Part shown: piece after piece, positions 32,062 to 43,404 of the stretch
Position numbering within the stretch: position 1 is the stretch's first letter
Layout: each line of letters starts with the position of its first letter
Assembly (NCBI GenBank): GCA_947646735.1
Contig: CANTFK010000129.1
Location: forward strand, 1 to 64,000
Length of the DNA stretch: 64,000 bases
Source: Peronospora farinosa
Taxonomy: Eukaryota; Oomycota; Peronosporomycetes; Peronosporales; Peronosporaceae
Direction of reading: 5' to 3'
Position numbers and translations under genes: made by a program
The notes under the pieces: model-generated
What the model was told of the DNA's origin: nothing
Database searches by the model: none
What the model saw: only the letters and a program-made list of their open reading frames with translations

Positions 32062-32129
32062 AGATCGATTACTAGTCTTTGTCGATATCCGGATCTGTTG
32101 CGATATCAACAAAGACTAGTAGTCGATCT
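32062..32129. repeat. Inverted repeat, 28-bp arms, 12-nt loop
   Basis: The arms 32062-32089 and 32102-32129 pair with two mismatches. Homology between this locus and its inverted duplicate at 47.7 kb starts only about 10 bp to the right, so the hairpin sits at the duplication boundary and is absent from the other copy. Confidence 0.9.
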
Positions 32130-32139
32130 GTTGCGCGCA

Positions 32140-32755
32140 TCGACAAAGAGCTTGACGACAAAGGATCCAGGTGCTGCATGCACGTAACAAGACAAGCTCA
32201 AATTCATTAGCAGTGAAGCACTTGCTTGCAAAACTGTTGAGCTTACAATTTCCATGAGTTGTCGCACGCATTACCAATTTTTGCTTCATGTCTAAGATTG
32301 CGGTGCCGAGACACAGTCGGCCCAGCATCACATAGACGACGCAGCATCATCATTGTGCTGTGCCGACAACCATCCGTAGCTACATAGTGAACGCGCGGTG
32401 TCCTTGGCGTCCCAACCTGTATGCTCCTGCAACTCTCAATAGCCACAGGAAATTCGGGGCTTGCAAAGATTCTCTTCATTTTGAGGAAGCCTCGAGAAAG
32501 TTAGGTGTCCACGACTTGTTACCGGAAAGTCGTCCGCGTGCCAGGCACTTTCTCGACTGGACTCTCGCTTGCAACATTCCATCCAGTTAGACTCCTACTT
32601 CCCACACAAGCTTACCCGACTGGCTTTCAAGTGGTCGATTTGATTTGCATATAAACCTATTGATCGTCGCTCTTTCGTAGTAACGAGAAGAGTTCGTGCC
32701 TTCTCACTTTGTTTTTTGCTTCCAGCTCTTCAGAACTACATCGACTCTATTGAAA
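32140..32755 (+). promoter_or_regulatory. Upstream region shared by effector copies
   Basis: This stretch is highly similar to the inverted sequence 47720-47125, upstream of the broken effector copy. It includes an AT-rich segment (about 32636-32670) with 'tatataaacc'-like sequence around 32650 and a pyrimidine-rich run just before the ATG. It is the likely promoter and 5' UTR, because both copies keep it although one gene is broken. A reading frame through 32390-32590 exists in both copies but has no ATG and no known motif. Confidence 0.5.
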
Positions 32756-33805
32756 ATGGCCTGCTCGATCAACAAAGTTAAGCATCTCTTCTGGTACATG
32801 GTGCTAGCAACGGTTGTTGTGTTGATATGGAGTCCACAGACTATGGCAAAGATGGTCGTCGCTTCGCAGCATGCACCGAGAGACACGCGAGAGAAACGAC
32901 AATTGAGGTCAAGCTCATCTACGACGAAGGGAGTTAACGACGGCGACGAAGAAAGAATGGAACCTAGAATTAATCTTGACTTAAGATTGAATATTGGACC
33001 TGATATTGACGAGGGGATTGTTGCTAGGATCCCTAAAGTTGACGAAGACGCGAAAAGCCTGCTTGAGAGCGCTCGTCTAATGGAGTGGTACAATTCTTTG
33101 GGGCATGCGACTGCGGAGAAACATCTAAATACCGCCATACTTAAGCTTTCAGATCTTATTGCCGATAACGGGAAAGAAAGGGTAATCAGCATGCTAAAGA
33201 CCGCAAAAGCCGATCCGGCTACGAAACAAATGGCTGCTGATTTGGAAATAATCCTGAAGCTGAATCAACATCTTGATGAGCCCACTTTCACTATTTTAGC
33301 AGCTGGCATGGATGATGTTACCACCATTTTGAAGAGCTCGTTACTTCAAAATTTCCTCAACTTATATACGCAACTAACCACAAAATCCCCATTTCCGCTG
33401 TTGTTTAAGCAGTTAATGCAACGCTTTGGTGAAGAAAAGCTACCAGAATATCTTCTTGCGGCGCAAAAAGACGAAGCTGCGAAGGAAACGGCAGAACTTT
33501 TGATGGGGTGTCAGATCGAGTACTGGGAAGATCATGGATATAGTAATGACGATGTCATTAAGCTTCTTGGGCTTAAAAAAAGAGGCTTATACATGCACGA
33601 CAGCCCCGAATGGCCTAAGTGGGCCCTGTATAGAGAAATGCTGGACAACAAAAATGTTTTTAGAAACAGAGCTAGCACTTTCAGTGCTGAGGAATCACTA
33701 TGGGGACGGCATTCTACTCAAGCACCGGAGACGAGAAAGCGTCAGCAAAACGACGGCGAAGCACCAGCGCCGGCAAAGCGCCAACGAAACGACGATGGTC
33801 AGTAG
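32756..33805 (+). CDS. RXLR-dEER WY-type secreted effector (candidate)
   Basis: A 349-residue intact frame. The start at 32756 gives a short basic N-terminus and a hydrophobic stretch at residues 9-27, fitting a signal peptide or anchor; an in-frame non-ATG extension upstream is less likely. An Arg-Gln-Leu-Arg motif lies near residues 48-51 and an Asp-Glu-Glu-Arg motif near 64-67, the hallmark pair of oomycete host-translocated effectors. The C-terminal part has WY-module signatures: Trp near residue 110, and Trp-x-x-x-Gly-Tyr-Ser-x-Asp-Asp-Val-x-x-Leu-Leu near 260. The tail is Lys/Arg/Gln/Asn-rich and could act in nuclear entry. By family knowledge such proteins are secreted and act inside plant cells; the host target is unknown. 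Three degraded relatives lie in this window, and this is the only copy without breaks. Confidence 0.88.
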   Translation: MACSINKVKHLFWYMVLATVVVLIWSPQTMAKMVVASQHAPRDTREKRQLRSSSSTTKGVNDGDEERMEPRINLDLRLNIGPDIDEGIVARIPKVDEDAKSLLESARLMEWYNSLGHATAEKHLNTAILKLSDLIADNGKERVISMLKTAKADPATKQMAADLEIILKLNQHLDEPTFTILAAGMDDVTTILKSSLLQNFLNLYTQLTTKSPFPLLFKQLMQRFGEEKLPEYLLAAQKDEAAKETAELLMGCQIEYWEDHGYSNDDVIKLLGLKKRGLYMHDSPEWPKWALYREMLDNKNVFRNRASTFSAEESLWGRHSTQAPETRKRQQNDGEAPAPAKRQRNDDGQ

Positions 33806-34067
33806 GAGGGACTACATACGAGTATTCGACGAAGCTCCACAACAAGCTATTCAATACGAAACGTGCGACGTAGTATGCTCTGGACTGGACAAGCTGAAGA
33901 TAATGCTGGACGACTTACAAGTCACGGATTGGAAATTGAAGTCTGGGTGTGATACAAGCGTCGGTGATGTTGTAGAATACCAAGGACAGAACAATGAGGT
34001 GTTTTGGGTGTGAAGTTTTTGTTTTTCAATACTGTTGCCTTCTTCTTGTCATTTTAAAGTGTTTTTT

Positions 34068-34142
34068 CAGCTTAAACTTTTTTCAGCTTAAACTTTTATT
34101 AGCTTAAACTTTTTTCTAGCTTAAACTTTTTTCCAGCTTTAA
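34068..34142. repeat. Tandem repeat of 'agcttaaactttt', five units
   Basis: Five imperfect copies of a 15-18-bp unit in the 3' flank of the intact effector. The broken copy at 45.8 kb does not show this array in the homologous place. Confidence 0.85.
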
Positions 34143-34219
34143 TTTGTGTTGACTAAAATATATTTACTATGAAATTCCCATATCACTCTGTCCAATATAC
34201 AACCTTCACGTCACATTTT

Positions 34220-34980
34220 TAATATCTGCCGACTAGACGAGCTGCCGCTCCAGCGACTTGTGCGTTGTTTTCTAACGGCTCGAACGAAGTTCTATAGACT
34301 TCCTAATGCCTTCGGACGCCCTGTGGAGCTACAGATCTCGGGGCTACAACGTCTTGAGCTGCTTTTTGACTTTTAAACCATCTTATCGGTGTATTGCAAC
34401 GTACGCGTGCTCAAAAAAACCATTTGGACCCTTCATGTTCCACTTTGCCACGAAAAAATGCACTAAGGTGACCCTTGTCATACATGGAAAGACAGGTTCT
34501 ACATCCCCATGTTGTCCAGCAAGTGTGACATTGTCACGACATTCATCGGCGTCATCAATCCAGGTGGGTTGCGGTTCTTAGGACAAGCAATTATACCGAT
34601 GGAGCCCGGATGGGAAAACAAGACAAAGATTTGTGCACCGCTGGCAAAATGGAAGTCTCCAGTAAACGAGTGTGTCGTGAGACTGAACTGCTTCACAAAG
34701 GGCACGATGGAGCTGGAAATTAAGCCCATTTCGTCTCGGATGCCGTGCAAATCGGGCCAATTTCTTATAGCGCCGCCTGTTATCACACGGGCGAGACGGT
34801 CGCTTCCTTTTGGATAAGAAAAGTGTCGAGCAATGCGTCGTCAACTTCTTCGGCACTAGTGACACCTAAAATGACGCATCGAGCGCTTTGCCTTGCGGAA
34901 GACGCTGGTGATGCGGTGAGGCGTTCAAGCGTTCTCGTGGACACAAGTTCCCTCCTCTTCGACAATATGAGTGCCGAGCT
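34220..34980 (+). other. Unrecognised open frames beside the effector
   Basis: Two overlapping plus-strand frames (34306-34581 and 34509-34817) are open. The second, Pro/Gly/Lys-rich and with regular composition, looks more coding-like, continuing in sense into 34745-35218. I recognise no domain and cannot tell whether this is a decayed gene. Confidence 0.35.
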
Positions 34981-36830
34981 ACTGGTTAGTTTGGACCTGG
35001 CCAAGCTGCAAATCGTCAAGTCCAGTACGCAGCCCAAGAACGACCCGAGTCGACCATTCCCCTTTGAAGATTTTCGCGAAGAGCAGTATGTACGTGCTAT
35101 ATGTATTGAGTTACGCACAGCAGCAGTTGTGGGAATACAAGATCAATCTGCGTCGACGTGTATCACTGATTCCGTAACCGAAAACAAGACTACGGGCTCA
35201 GTCGAGAATGGTATGTGAAATGGTTTGTGTATTGAAACGTGAGAAATATCCCAACGAGTCGGCTGTGGATGCGCCTGTGCTTTGCTGGAAGGGAACACGA
35301 CTAAAGAATGATTTGTTGTACTCAGCTCGCAGTCTGGAATGCTGGAACGATTAGTCGCGGTACACGCTGCCTGCGTTTGCGCAAAAACCTCATGTTGGCG
35401 AGATGTACACTGTTACTTCGCCTACATGTACTACCAGGCTAAGTGATATCAGTTGACATCCCTGCGTCGGGGAGCTTGAGCTAGCATTACGTATACTTGT
35501 GCGTGTCCTTCATCGACTTTCTGTTAGCGACGTTGACGAGGGACAACGTAGCGCCGGCTGGCTAAAGTGAAAAATTCCTAGTTCTGTACTACTCCACGAC
35601 GAAAGCAACATTGTTCTTGTGAGGATTAATGGCTACCGAGCGCACCTCATATTGAGCGCATTCTTAGAGGTCGTATAGCATCATACGTCTCAGAGCCGAC
35701 GAGATCTGCCCGATCGAGGCGATGCCGTAATTTGCGCCGCGCATTCTAAGTTGGCTACAGTGCCGACAAGATATGGGACAACGGAGTGGCAAAAAATATG
35801 GCAAGACTACACCGAACAAGGCATGACGGTCAGTAGCAGACATTTTGCGCTGATCATCTCTTTACCGGGGAGTGTCCACATGATCCTCTCCGTTCTATAT
35901 CCGAGGCCGATATAATCAGCATTCTCTTGCAATGGATACGCAGCGTTTTTATTGTGCATGCATCCTGAACAACTACCATTGCTTGCATGTTCGTGTCGTC
36001 CGCTGGGTTGGGAAAGGATTTGGATGGAACACCCGATTGGAACGAAGCAGTAGTGGCTTTGTCGTGATGATCGCAGGCCCCTATATTTGCGAGTGGATTC
36101 CTTTGTTAAAAGCGCACACTTCGTTTGCTCTACTACATGGAGATTTAAAGCAGACGAAAGCGAGCGATGTGGACGAGAATGAGCTGGAAGATCACAATGC
36201 TAATGAAACTGAGATGATAAGTTTGACGTAGCCAGTGACTGCCATGAACCTCGCGGGAAAAAAGAGGTCGATTTTGGTGGCTTTCCGCGCTCGTAGTGGA
36301 CGTTAAAATTGTCATGAGATGCGTCGACAATGGAGGCATTCGCCGGACATATCATGTGCACCAACAGTAGAACAGTCGGCAGCTTTGACCATGTCTTCCA
36401 TGTCCTATTGCAAGAAGCAGTCAGAATGATGATGGGCATCAGAAACTTTGACGATTCCTTCCAGCTATTTTCTTCTGTTTTGTGGGCGTGTGGATGGAAG
36501 GAGCTTGCTCGAAGTTATGGATGGCGTGCGAAATCCGATACTTCTGCAAAGTCATTAGCATGGCGACATTCACTTCATGTCAATCTTTTGTCGCTGCTTT
36601 TCGATCGCATTACTTATCATGTCATTCCTGCTTTCATTCCGCTCGTTGCTTTGTTATAGACTGCTGTTCATTTCTTCGATGCAAAGCAGTCGACTTGCGG
36701 TAATAGAACAATGTTTAGACCGGAACCATAAATTTACGAGCCCATCGACTCTCGGACAAAGCAAGAACTAAATTACTCAACGAGCTGAAATGACACTTCG
36801 TCTGACAAGCTACGGCAATGCAATTGCAGC
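34980..36830 (+). repeat. Duplicated block, copy A (decayed gene-like sequence)
   Basis: About 1.85 kb matching 53835-52260 in inverted orientation. It contains coding-like pieces conserved between copies: 34980-35218, 35215-35350, 35932-36231 (about 99 codons) and 36330-36660. Copy A has a roughly 110-bp insertion at 36575-36660 and a shorter frame near 35300. No domain is recognised, and no transposase, RT or terminal repeat is seen. It may be a decayed host gene or part of an unknown mobile element. The block ends about 130 bp before the ZNHIT1 stop codon. Confidence 0.7.
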
Positions 36831-36965
36831 TTGTCTTCCTTCTCTCCAAGCGCTCGCACTCCTTAAAAATCTTTCTAAGCTGGTCCATGTTTCGGCTTGA
36901 TGGTTGCCTTGATGTCCTTGACGATCAATTGATAAACTATTGATAGAGTAACGATAGGGACATCT

Positions 36966-37678
36966 TTACAGCCCAAACTTCAGACAGCCACTCTCTTTAT
37001 GTTGGTCTCCACACCCGACACTACAGTACCTCGATCCACATCTTCGACAATTGTAGCTGGCAAAGAACCCACACACACAGCAAAATCTTCTTACTGGGTG
37101 TGTAGGAGGACCTACTGCAGCAGTCAAGTAGTTGGGTTCGTCTGCAATATCTCCATTGCCCAATTCCTCAAACACCAACTGCGTCAAACTCTTGACCTTC
37201 CACTTCTTTTTACCCGAGACATCAATTCTCCTCTTCTTTCTCATTGGTTCCGTGTCATCTAAAGTTGCAGCAGCTCCACTTTCATCCTCTTCCACGTACG
37301 TTTCGTCGCCGTCTTGAGTTCCGTCGCCTTCGTCTACATCTTCACCAAAATTATCCGCTTCCAAGGCATCCAATCGAGCATTACGCACTTCATTACGTGT
37401 ATCATCATCCACACGTCTCATAGCAGCACTCAGCTTATGTGTTCGTCCTGTATGAGCCGTATAAAATGCATTTCCATACAAATTGTCAGGATATTTTACA
37501 TTTCAAAAGTCTCAAGTGTTCCAGCGCCACAAGTCCAATGCAGCGAGGTTTCTAGCAACTTCCTACCTGAGAGACGTTTCTTTGCAGCATTTTGTCGACT
37601 TCCAAGTGCAGAATGCCGTGCTGTCGTTGCCAGGATGGTCTCATTCCATCGCTTTTTGCCGTCATAAGCTTTGCCCAT
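36966..37678 (-). CDS. Zinc finger HIT domain protein, SWR1/SRCAP subunit (ZNHIT1/SWC6)
   Basis: Two exons: 37678-37567 and 37447-36966, joined by a 119-nt intron with GTAGGA donor, CTGAC branch-like site and ACAG acceptor. The split is phase 1 and the frames agree. The 197-residue product has a basic N-terminus, the family motif Asn-Ala-Arg-Leu-Asp-Ala-Leu-Glu-Ala-Asp-Asn, an acidic middle, the Asn-Tyr-Leu-Thr-Ala-Ala-x-Gly-Pro-Pro motif, and a HIT zinc finger (Cys-x2-Cys...Cys-x2-Cys...Cys...Cys...His...Cys). The order matches ZNHIT1/SWC6, which helps the SWR1-type remodeller deposit H2A.Z. The exon 1 start at 37678 is supported by homology-like residues just before the splice (Lys-Lys-Arg-Leu-Ser). 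A later in-frame ATG at about 37421 is a less likely start. Confidence 0.88.
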
Positions 37679-37884
37679 GATGTTTCGAGAAAACCAAATT
37701 GTGAGCATGAAAGGATACAAAAACCAAGATAAAAACAGATTAATATCAAATGTTTTTGATTCTCTAATGCGACATCACTACTTACTGTACCATCAAACGA
37801 AATGTGTCTTGCTATATCATCTCAATTGTACGACGAGGTGAAGATGCCTCCACCCATAGGCCGTTGCTCATCAACTAGACTTGA

Positions 37885-40800
37885 TCAACCAGTTGCTACA
37901 GAAGATATTGAGCCTCTGCCAATACTCTCAGTCTTGAATTCCGCCTCATCAACCAGACTGTCCAAACCATGAGTGCTGTTCTCGAGATCACTTGAAAGCT
38001 TGTCAAAGAACGAGAAGGAGCTATTCCGAAAACGCATCGGCTTGCCGCTCGTTTGATCGCCAAATCGAGACGAATCGCTTGAGCTTTCACTCATGCGGGC
38101 AGGACTACGCGGAATACTTCCCGCTATGCTGCTCGCGTCACTTGCCTTCCGATGCATGTACTGGAGAACGTTCGCACGCTCTCGCATGGCTTGAGAGCAG
38201 TCGTTTGTGCGCTTGGGATGAAGCACACGCTTTTGGTGAGCATTGATATCATTAACAACAACAGGAACAGCCACGGTTCCCCGTACACGAGGCGGAGCAC
38301 ATCTACCAGCAGCTTCCACCTCATAGTCCATTGAGCTAGGTCTGCACTGGACTGGAGAGTAGAGAAGCTCATGAGGCAACGGCTGTTCTTCTTGTGCCAA
38401 CGTAGTGACCTGCCCTTGCATCGTGCTCTTCTCATCGAGTAACTGATTCGAACTCGTCTCATCATGTGTTTCATCTTGCGGATCCAGAGTGAAAGAGGCT
38501 GTGTTTACGTACGAGTTGGTGCTCCTCGACAACGTACTTTGATCACTAAATCCACGAGAAGGGCGTCCACTGCCGCTCCTAGTTAGCTTTCTTACTTCAT
38601 CGATCTCGGGCTTTTGCGCTAGTCCGTCGACATCACGTCTAAACGGATGTTGCGGCAGCTTCGGCCCACATGCAGTATCCCGGCGACCTTTTCTAATTGT
38701 AATTTGACACTGATGTTGTCCTGCGACGCCTACAGGGGACCGGAATGGGTCCGAGAGAGAGCGCGATAACGAAGGCTCTTCCAGCATCGCGACGTTTTCT
38801 ATAGATGAACGCTGGTAGTCGCTGGATCTCCTTCGAAGGCCCAGCGAAAAACTTTCAATGTCGGATTTGTTTGGCTGAGAATAAAGCGGAATCGGTGATG
38901 AATCATTGGCACCACGCAGCCACGCGACACTTGCGTCTGCTCGGTCACTACCAGTTCCAGAAAACATGCTTTCCGAGCGCTGGTTGAGCCGTAAACGTTT
39001 CTTCTCTGCTTTCTTTCTCTCCTTTTGACTTTTCCATTCCTCAAAGCGATGAATCCATGCCAACGGCGAGTGCCCAACAAGTCCAGCATCTCCATCGTTG
39101 TCTTTTCCTCGCCGGTTGTTTGGAGTGCTACTTGCACTGTTGCCTTGAGTTTTTGTAGCGTGATTAAAGGCTGAACTTTTGCTTCTACGGCCACGCGTCA
39201 GTCCGGATCCGCGTTCGCCTGCCCCGATTGAACTTTTATGGTGACTCGTCAAGTTTGTGTCAGACTTCATGCGGCAGCATTCATTCTCCTGCGTGCTGTC
39301 AACAGCAAAACCATCCGTTGACACCCGACGAACTATTCGAGCAACAGCCCACTGACGAGAACTATCACCTGAGCCCCAATATGTTTCCATAATCTAGCCA
39401 AATAACATCTCGTCAGTTTTTCTCTTCTTTCGCTAAACACAAACAACGCAGCACTTACTTCGGGTTGCATTCCTTTGTAATACGCGGCGAAGTTGGGGTG
39501 GTCTCGTCGAATGGACTCCATGTACTCGTCCGTTATATCTCGATCAAAAGTTCTGGACAATAAGAGAAAAACACTAATGGATTAGCTCACCACTACATAC
39601 AAGTTCTGATTGTATTCATATATACCGTGCCAAGCGAGGAGGAATTCTGTCCATGTGTCGAAACATGCCTTGCTTCTTACGGCCAAATACTCTGAGTCGT
39701 GGCTCCGATCTGGACTCCGAGTTTCGCCGCCCTGTTGTGCCACTCCGCGAATCTTCTGCACCAACCGTTGAGGCGACGACGCCTGACGCCAATTGTAGAC
39801 GATGATGGGCTCTAAAGTCTTCGACTCGGCCACGAATCACGCAGTCCTGCCTTTTGGAGATTTTCATCAATTCTTGGGCATTAATTACACCTCTACCAAG
39901 CTGCAGCGTAACACGCATTACCGTGAGCACAATTTCAACAAGTAAAAGGTGGCACGCTCATGACAATCATACCTCATTTAACTTTTTCAGCATATCTCCA
40001 TACGTGTGACATGCAACAAGGTCTGGCTTTGCTCTTTGAAGTAGTGCCAATGCGACTCTAAAAAGAACCTATGCAAGGACAACAAAAAGTAATCAATTAT
40101 TGAATCGGTATGATCAATCACATAACGAGTCTACCTCATCGCCTTGAAGGAAAATGGCATCCCAGATCTGAAAGGTGATCATTCTGTCACACGGACTAGC
40201 AAAGAGGGTCAAAAACCACTCAGTGCATGCTAGTGAGAGTTCCATTCCCGAACCCCCAAGCTCCGACAGGTGCTCAGAAACCTCTGGATACTGGAGACGC
40301 ACGAGATCCGCAAATACGTGTTGATCCACCGCCAGCCCCAGCTACATCAAGATGAAAGCACTATAACTGTCAAAAACGACAAGATATACTTAAACCTCGT
40401 CGGTAATCTAGGACACTTGCCATCGTCGTGTAGTAGTCATCTGGGACAAGCCGAATGATCGCAATGAGCAAATAGAAAGCTTCTTCTTCGCCAAGAAAGT
40501 GAAGGATACGTGCGACGATATAATTCAAGCCCTGGCAATAGCCCAGATTCGGGTTGTAAAACGAATACGCGACTAAAACCCGGCGCATCATGCTTGACTT
40601 CTCCTCAGTCCACAACTCTTTATCTTCATCAGCAACAGTTCGGTGAAGATCGACGTCAATCTGCCGTGTGGCCTCGGTGCTTTTCAATTCTAAGGCTAAC
40701 AATCGTTCAAACTGACCCTTGTTCTTGCGCATTTCGAGTAGGGCACCTGACGCGAGCATCCACAACTTACCATGCAACTCATCTGGCACTGTACCAAAAT

Positions 40801-41074
40801 CGCGATCATCACGCAAGAGTATTGCCCGAATTCGTTCTTCCGTTCGCCAAATGCCGTGCGCGAGCGGGCCTATCCCATCAGACGCAGAGAAGTCACCAGC
40901 GCCCTCTCTTTCCTCCTTCCACTGTTGCTGGTGCTCATATTCAAACAGTAAACGCTGCCACCGCGATTGCTGAAGCATATGAACGGCATCAGGAGACTCT
41001 AGACTCATGTCAGCATCGAGGCCGTCGCCAATGTCGTCGTCATCGTCATCGACAAAAACGCCATGCTCCGACAT
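37885..41074 (-). CDS. TBC domain Rab GTPase-activating protein, multi-exon
   Basis: About six exons: 41074 to about 40400, about 40342-40134, 40068-39973, about 39903-39627, about 39550-39461, and 39392-37885, all with GT-AG signals. The exon 1/2 junction is not resolved. The TBC domain starts near 40850 (Pro-x-x-Leu-His-Gly-Lys-Leu-Trp). The Tyr-Cys-Gln-Gly-Leu-Asn-Tyr box carries the Gln-finger region, and the later motif Trp-Phe-Leu-Thr-Leu-Phe-Ala appears in exon 2. The usual Ile-x-x-Asp-x-x-Arg Arg finger is represented by Ile-Asp-Val-Asp-Leu-His-Arg. The long last exon encodes a Ser/Arg-rich tail of about 500 residues. It likely switches off a Rab GTPase in vesicle traffic; the Rab is unknown. 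A short upstream exon (ATG at 41233, ending Asp-Gln-Pro with a GTACGG donor) is possible. Confidence 0.82.
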
Positions 41075-41246
41075 CGAGGTCCAGTCCTACAGTAATGCAT
41101 TGTCGTTAGCGTTCACACAATCACACACAAGTGCCAGAGATACGATAATGGTCATACCAAAGACACAACGAGCATACAGAAACACAATTTAAAAAAAGAC
41201 AAGCTATAAAAGCCGTACCGGTTGGTCGATCATCGAACTGCGTTCA

Positions 41247-42050
41247 TCAATTGAGCGTCGGTTCGACAGCGACACGGCCACCGTTTGTAGAACGAGAATA
41301 TTGCTGTATACTACCACACATAAAGTCCAGCACGTCAATTAGTACTGCAAAATAATAGCAACACAGTATCTCCTCCTCAACTTCAATACCTTTTTCCATA
41401 TCCTTTTGTTGAAGCAAATCATCAGGCTGAAAAAGATCTTGATGGGTAACCCCAAGTACCTCACAAGCTCTAATTAATTCACAACCACGAACGAATTCAT
41501 CCAGTAATCATAACATTAATCACAAACAACATAGGTCAGTGCCTTTTCCACATTAACAAATTTGTATTCTACCTCACAACTTGACACCATCCTTGCCAAT
41601 GCACTTGTCTACCTCTACTCCTTTGTACATGTCAAAAACGTACCTACAATACTCGAGTACATTACTCCGTGCATCAACGTCACATTCATTTCCACTACGA
41701 CGTATAAGACTAATCTGACTCTTCAGACCCAAGGCTTTGTACACTTTATTGATCAAATCACACAATAATTCACCCGAATAGAGCGCGGCTGGAAGATCCT
41801 TCAAAATTTTGTCACCGAGGACCATTTCCATCCAACGCCGTACAATTTCACCGTCTTTGCTCATGTTGCACGTAGGTATCAACACCACACCAGTCGCCAG
41901 ATTGTCTTTTAGCTCCATTTTCTGATCAAAAGGGGTTTTATATGCCAATGAGAAAGTAAAGATCAATTGCTCTTGCTCTTTGCTCCAGTCGCAACGACAC
42001 CGAGAGGTGGAAACTGGCGCTTTAAGAGCATGCAACTGGTGTTGTCCGAA
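41247..42050 (-). CDS. Calponin-homology domain protein (exon structure partly resolved)
   Basis: A single CH domain read from about 41930 downward: Trp-x-Glu-x-Val-Leu-Gly, then Leu-x-Ser-Gly-Glu-Leu-Leu-Cys-Asp-Leu-Ile-Asn-Lys-Val. After an unresolved intron it continues with Gly-Val-Thr-His-Gln-Asp-Leu-Phe-Gln-x-Asp-Asp-Leu near 41440. The last intron, 41389-41343, has a GTATTG donor and TTGCAG acceptor and restores Lys-Val-Leu-Ile-Asp-Val-Leu. The protein ends at TGA 41249-41247. Such single-CH proteins (calponin/transgelin-like) bind actin. The start is uncertain; Met near 41915 would give a short N-terminus. Its stop is only about 14 bp from a possible first exon of the TBC gene on the same strand. 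Confidence 0.65.
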
Positions 42051-42099
42051 TTGCCACTGAAGGGAGGGACTTTGTCTGCGACGTAGCACGTCAGTCTGC

Positions 42100-43400
42100 C
42101 TTGTTTTTGTACTGTAGCCTTACTTTCCTACTTGCACTGAATACAACTGATACAAAACCAGCTGCTAGTTTGACTTGTCGTTAAAACGAGGGAGACGAGA
42201 ATGGAGTAGATAGAGAAACAGACTTATAGTCGTAATTATCAAGGACAAAACCCATTGGACTGTCGTGGACACCCTACCCTGTTCAAGTCGATAAATACCG
42301 GTAATTGACGAAAACTGGAGCAACGAGACCCAATTTGTAATCTGATTCTGGTTCTCGAGCCATCATATTTTCGCAAATTGAGCACAATTGCCAATCGTAA
42401 ATCATATGTACAACCCTCACAATCTGGTAATGCCTCTAGTAGATCGACCAAGACACAGGGTGAACAGAAAGTACGACCGTTGAAACCTTACCTACCTTTA
42501 GTATATGGGTCTAAAATAGGGCAGTTTTAGGATTAATTAGTCATTTCAAGGTCTTTTGTTACATCTTTTCCATATATAAAGTGCATGGGCATGGTAGTAC
42601 CTATATAAAGCTATTACTATTTACTATACTTCTGCCTCGGTTTCTTTACTATATATAATTGCGGCACATAGGTAAAAAAAAGAAGCTCCAAGCTTTTGCA
42701 TGTTCATCAGTCGAAAACAATGACAATAATTTGTCAACGAGACTGTCCTGCACGTCATTCAGGAATAGTCGTGATGATTTGTTTGCAAATTCTAGTGAGA
42801 CTATGTGATCAGCACTCTGCGTGTATCGTCGGCTGAATCGAATTGGGACCTACTAATACCTGAATGGTTTACAGTTGATAGATTGTTGAGGCAAACGTAT
42901 GTTAAGCTATTAGGGCAACTAGTCTCCTTTTACATGAACAAAGTGTCAGTCTTTTATTACTTTGAAAATGATGAGACTGCTGTGCTTGATTGCTTGATGG
43001 ACACCTGACATGGAGCAAAACTTCGGTACAACTGAACAATAGAATACGTCAGAAGCCACCACCACATTTTTTACCCCGGTAACCCGATAACATGAGAAAG
43101 TGTTCTTGAAGAGAGGGCTAGGCACAAGGCAATACCTCCCATGCATATTACGACAAGTCAAGCGACACTAAGGTGCCACCAGTACAGTATATGCCTCTAA
43201 TATATCATAAACCACAAATTCTGACCATAATCTGATAATAGCCACAGCAACTTTCCATGCTTAAAGTAAAGTGTCTAAATTACAATTTACTGGATTTCAC
43301 TATCCTTTCAGACTCTAAATATCAACCTTTGACTAAGTCGTCTTCGGACAACATTCTCTCTTTTTCCCGCAACTGAAGCACACGCCAATCAAGCAACGCA
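42100..43400. other. Intergenic, no gene seen
   Basis: AT-rich, with short frames only. No repeat or RNA gene is apparent. The final 100 bases before 43405 are CA/CT-rich and may be the next gene's promoter and 5' UTR. Confidence 0.5.
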
Positions 43401-43404
43401 AGCC

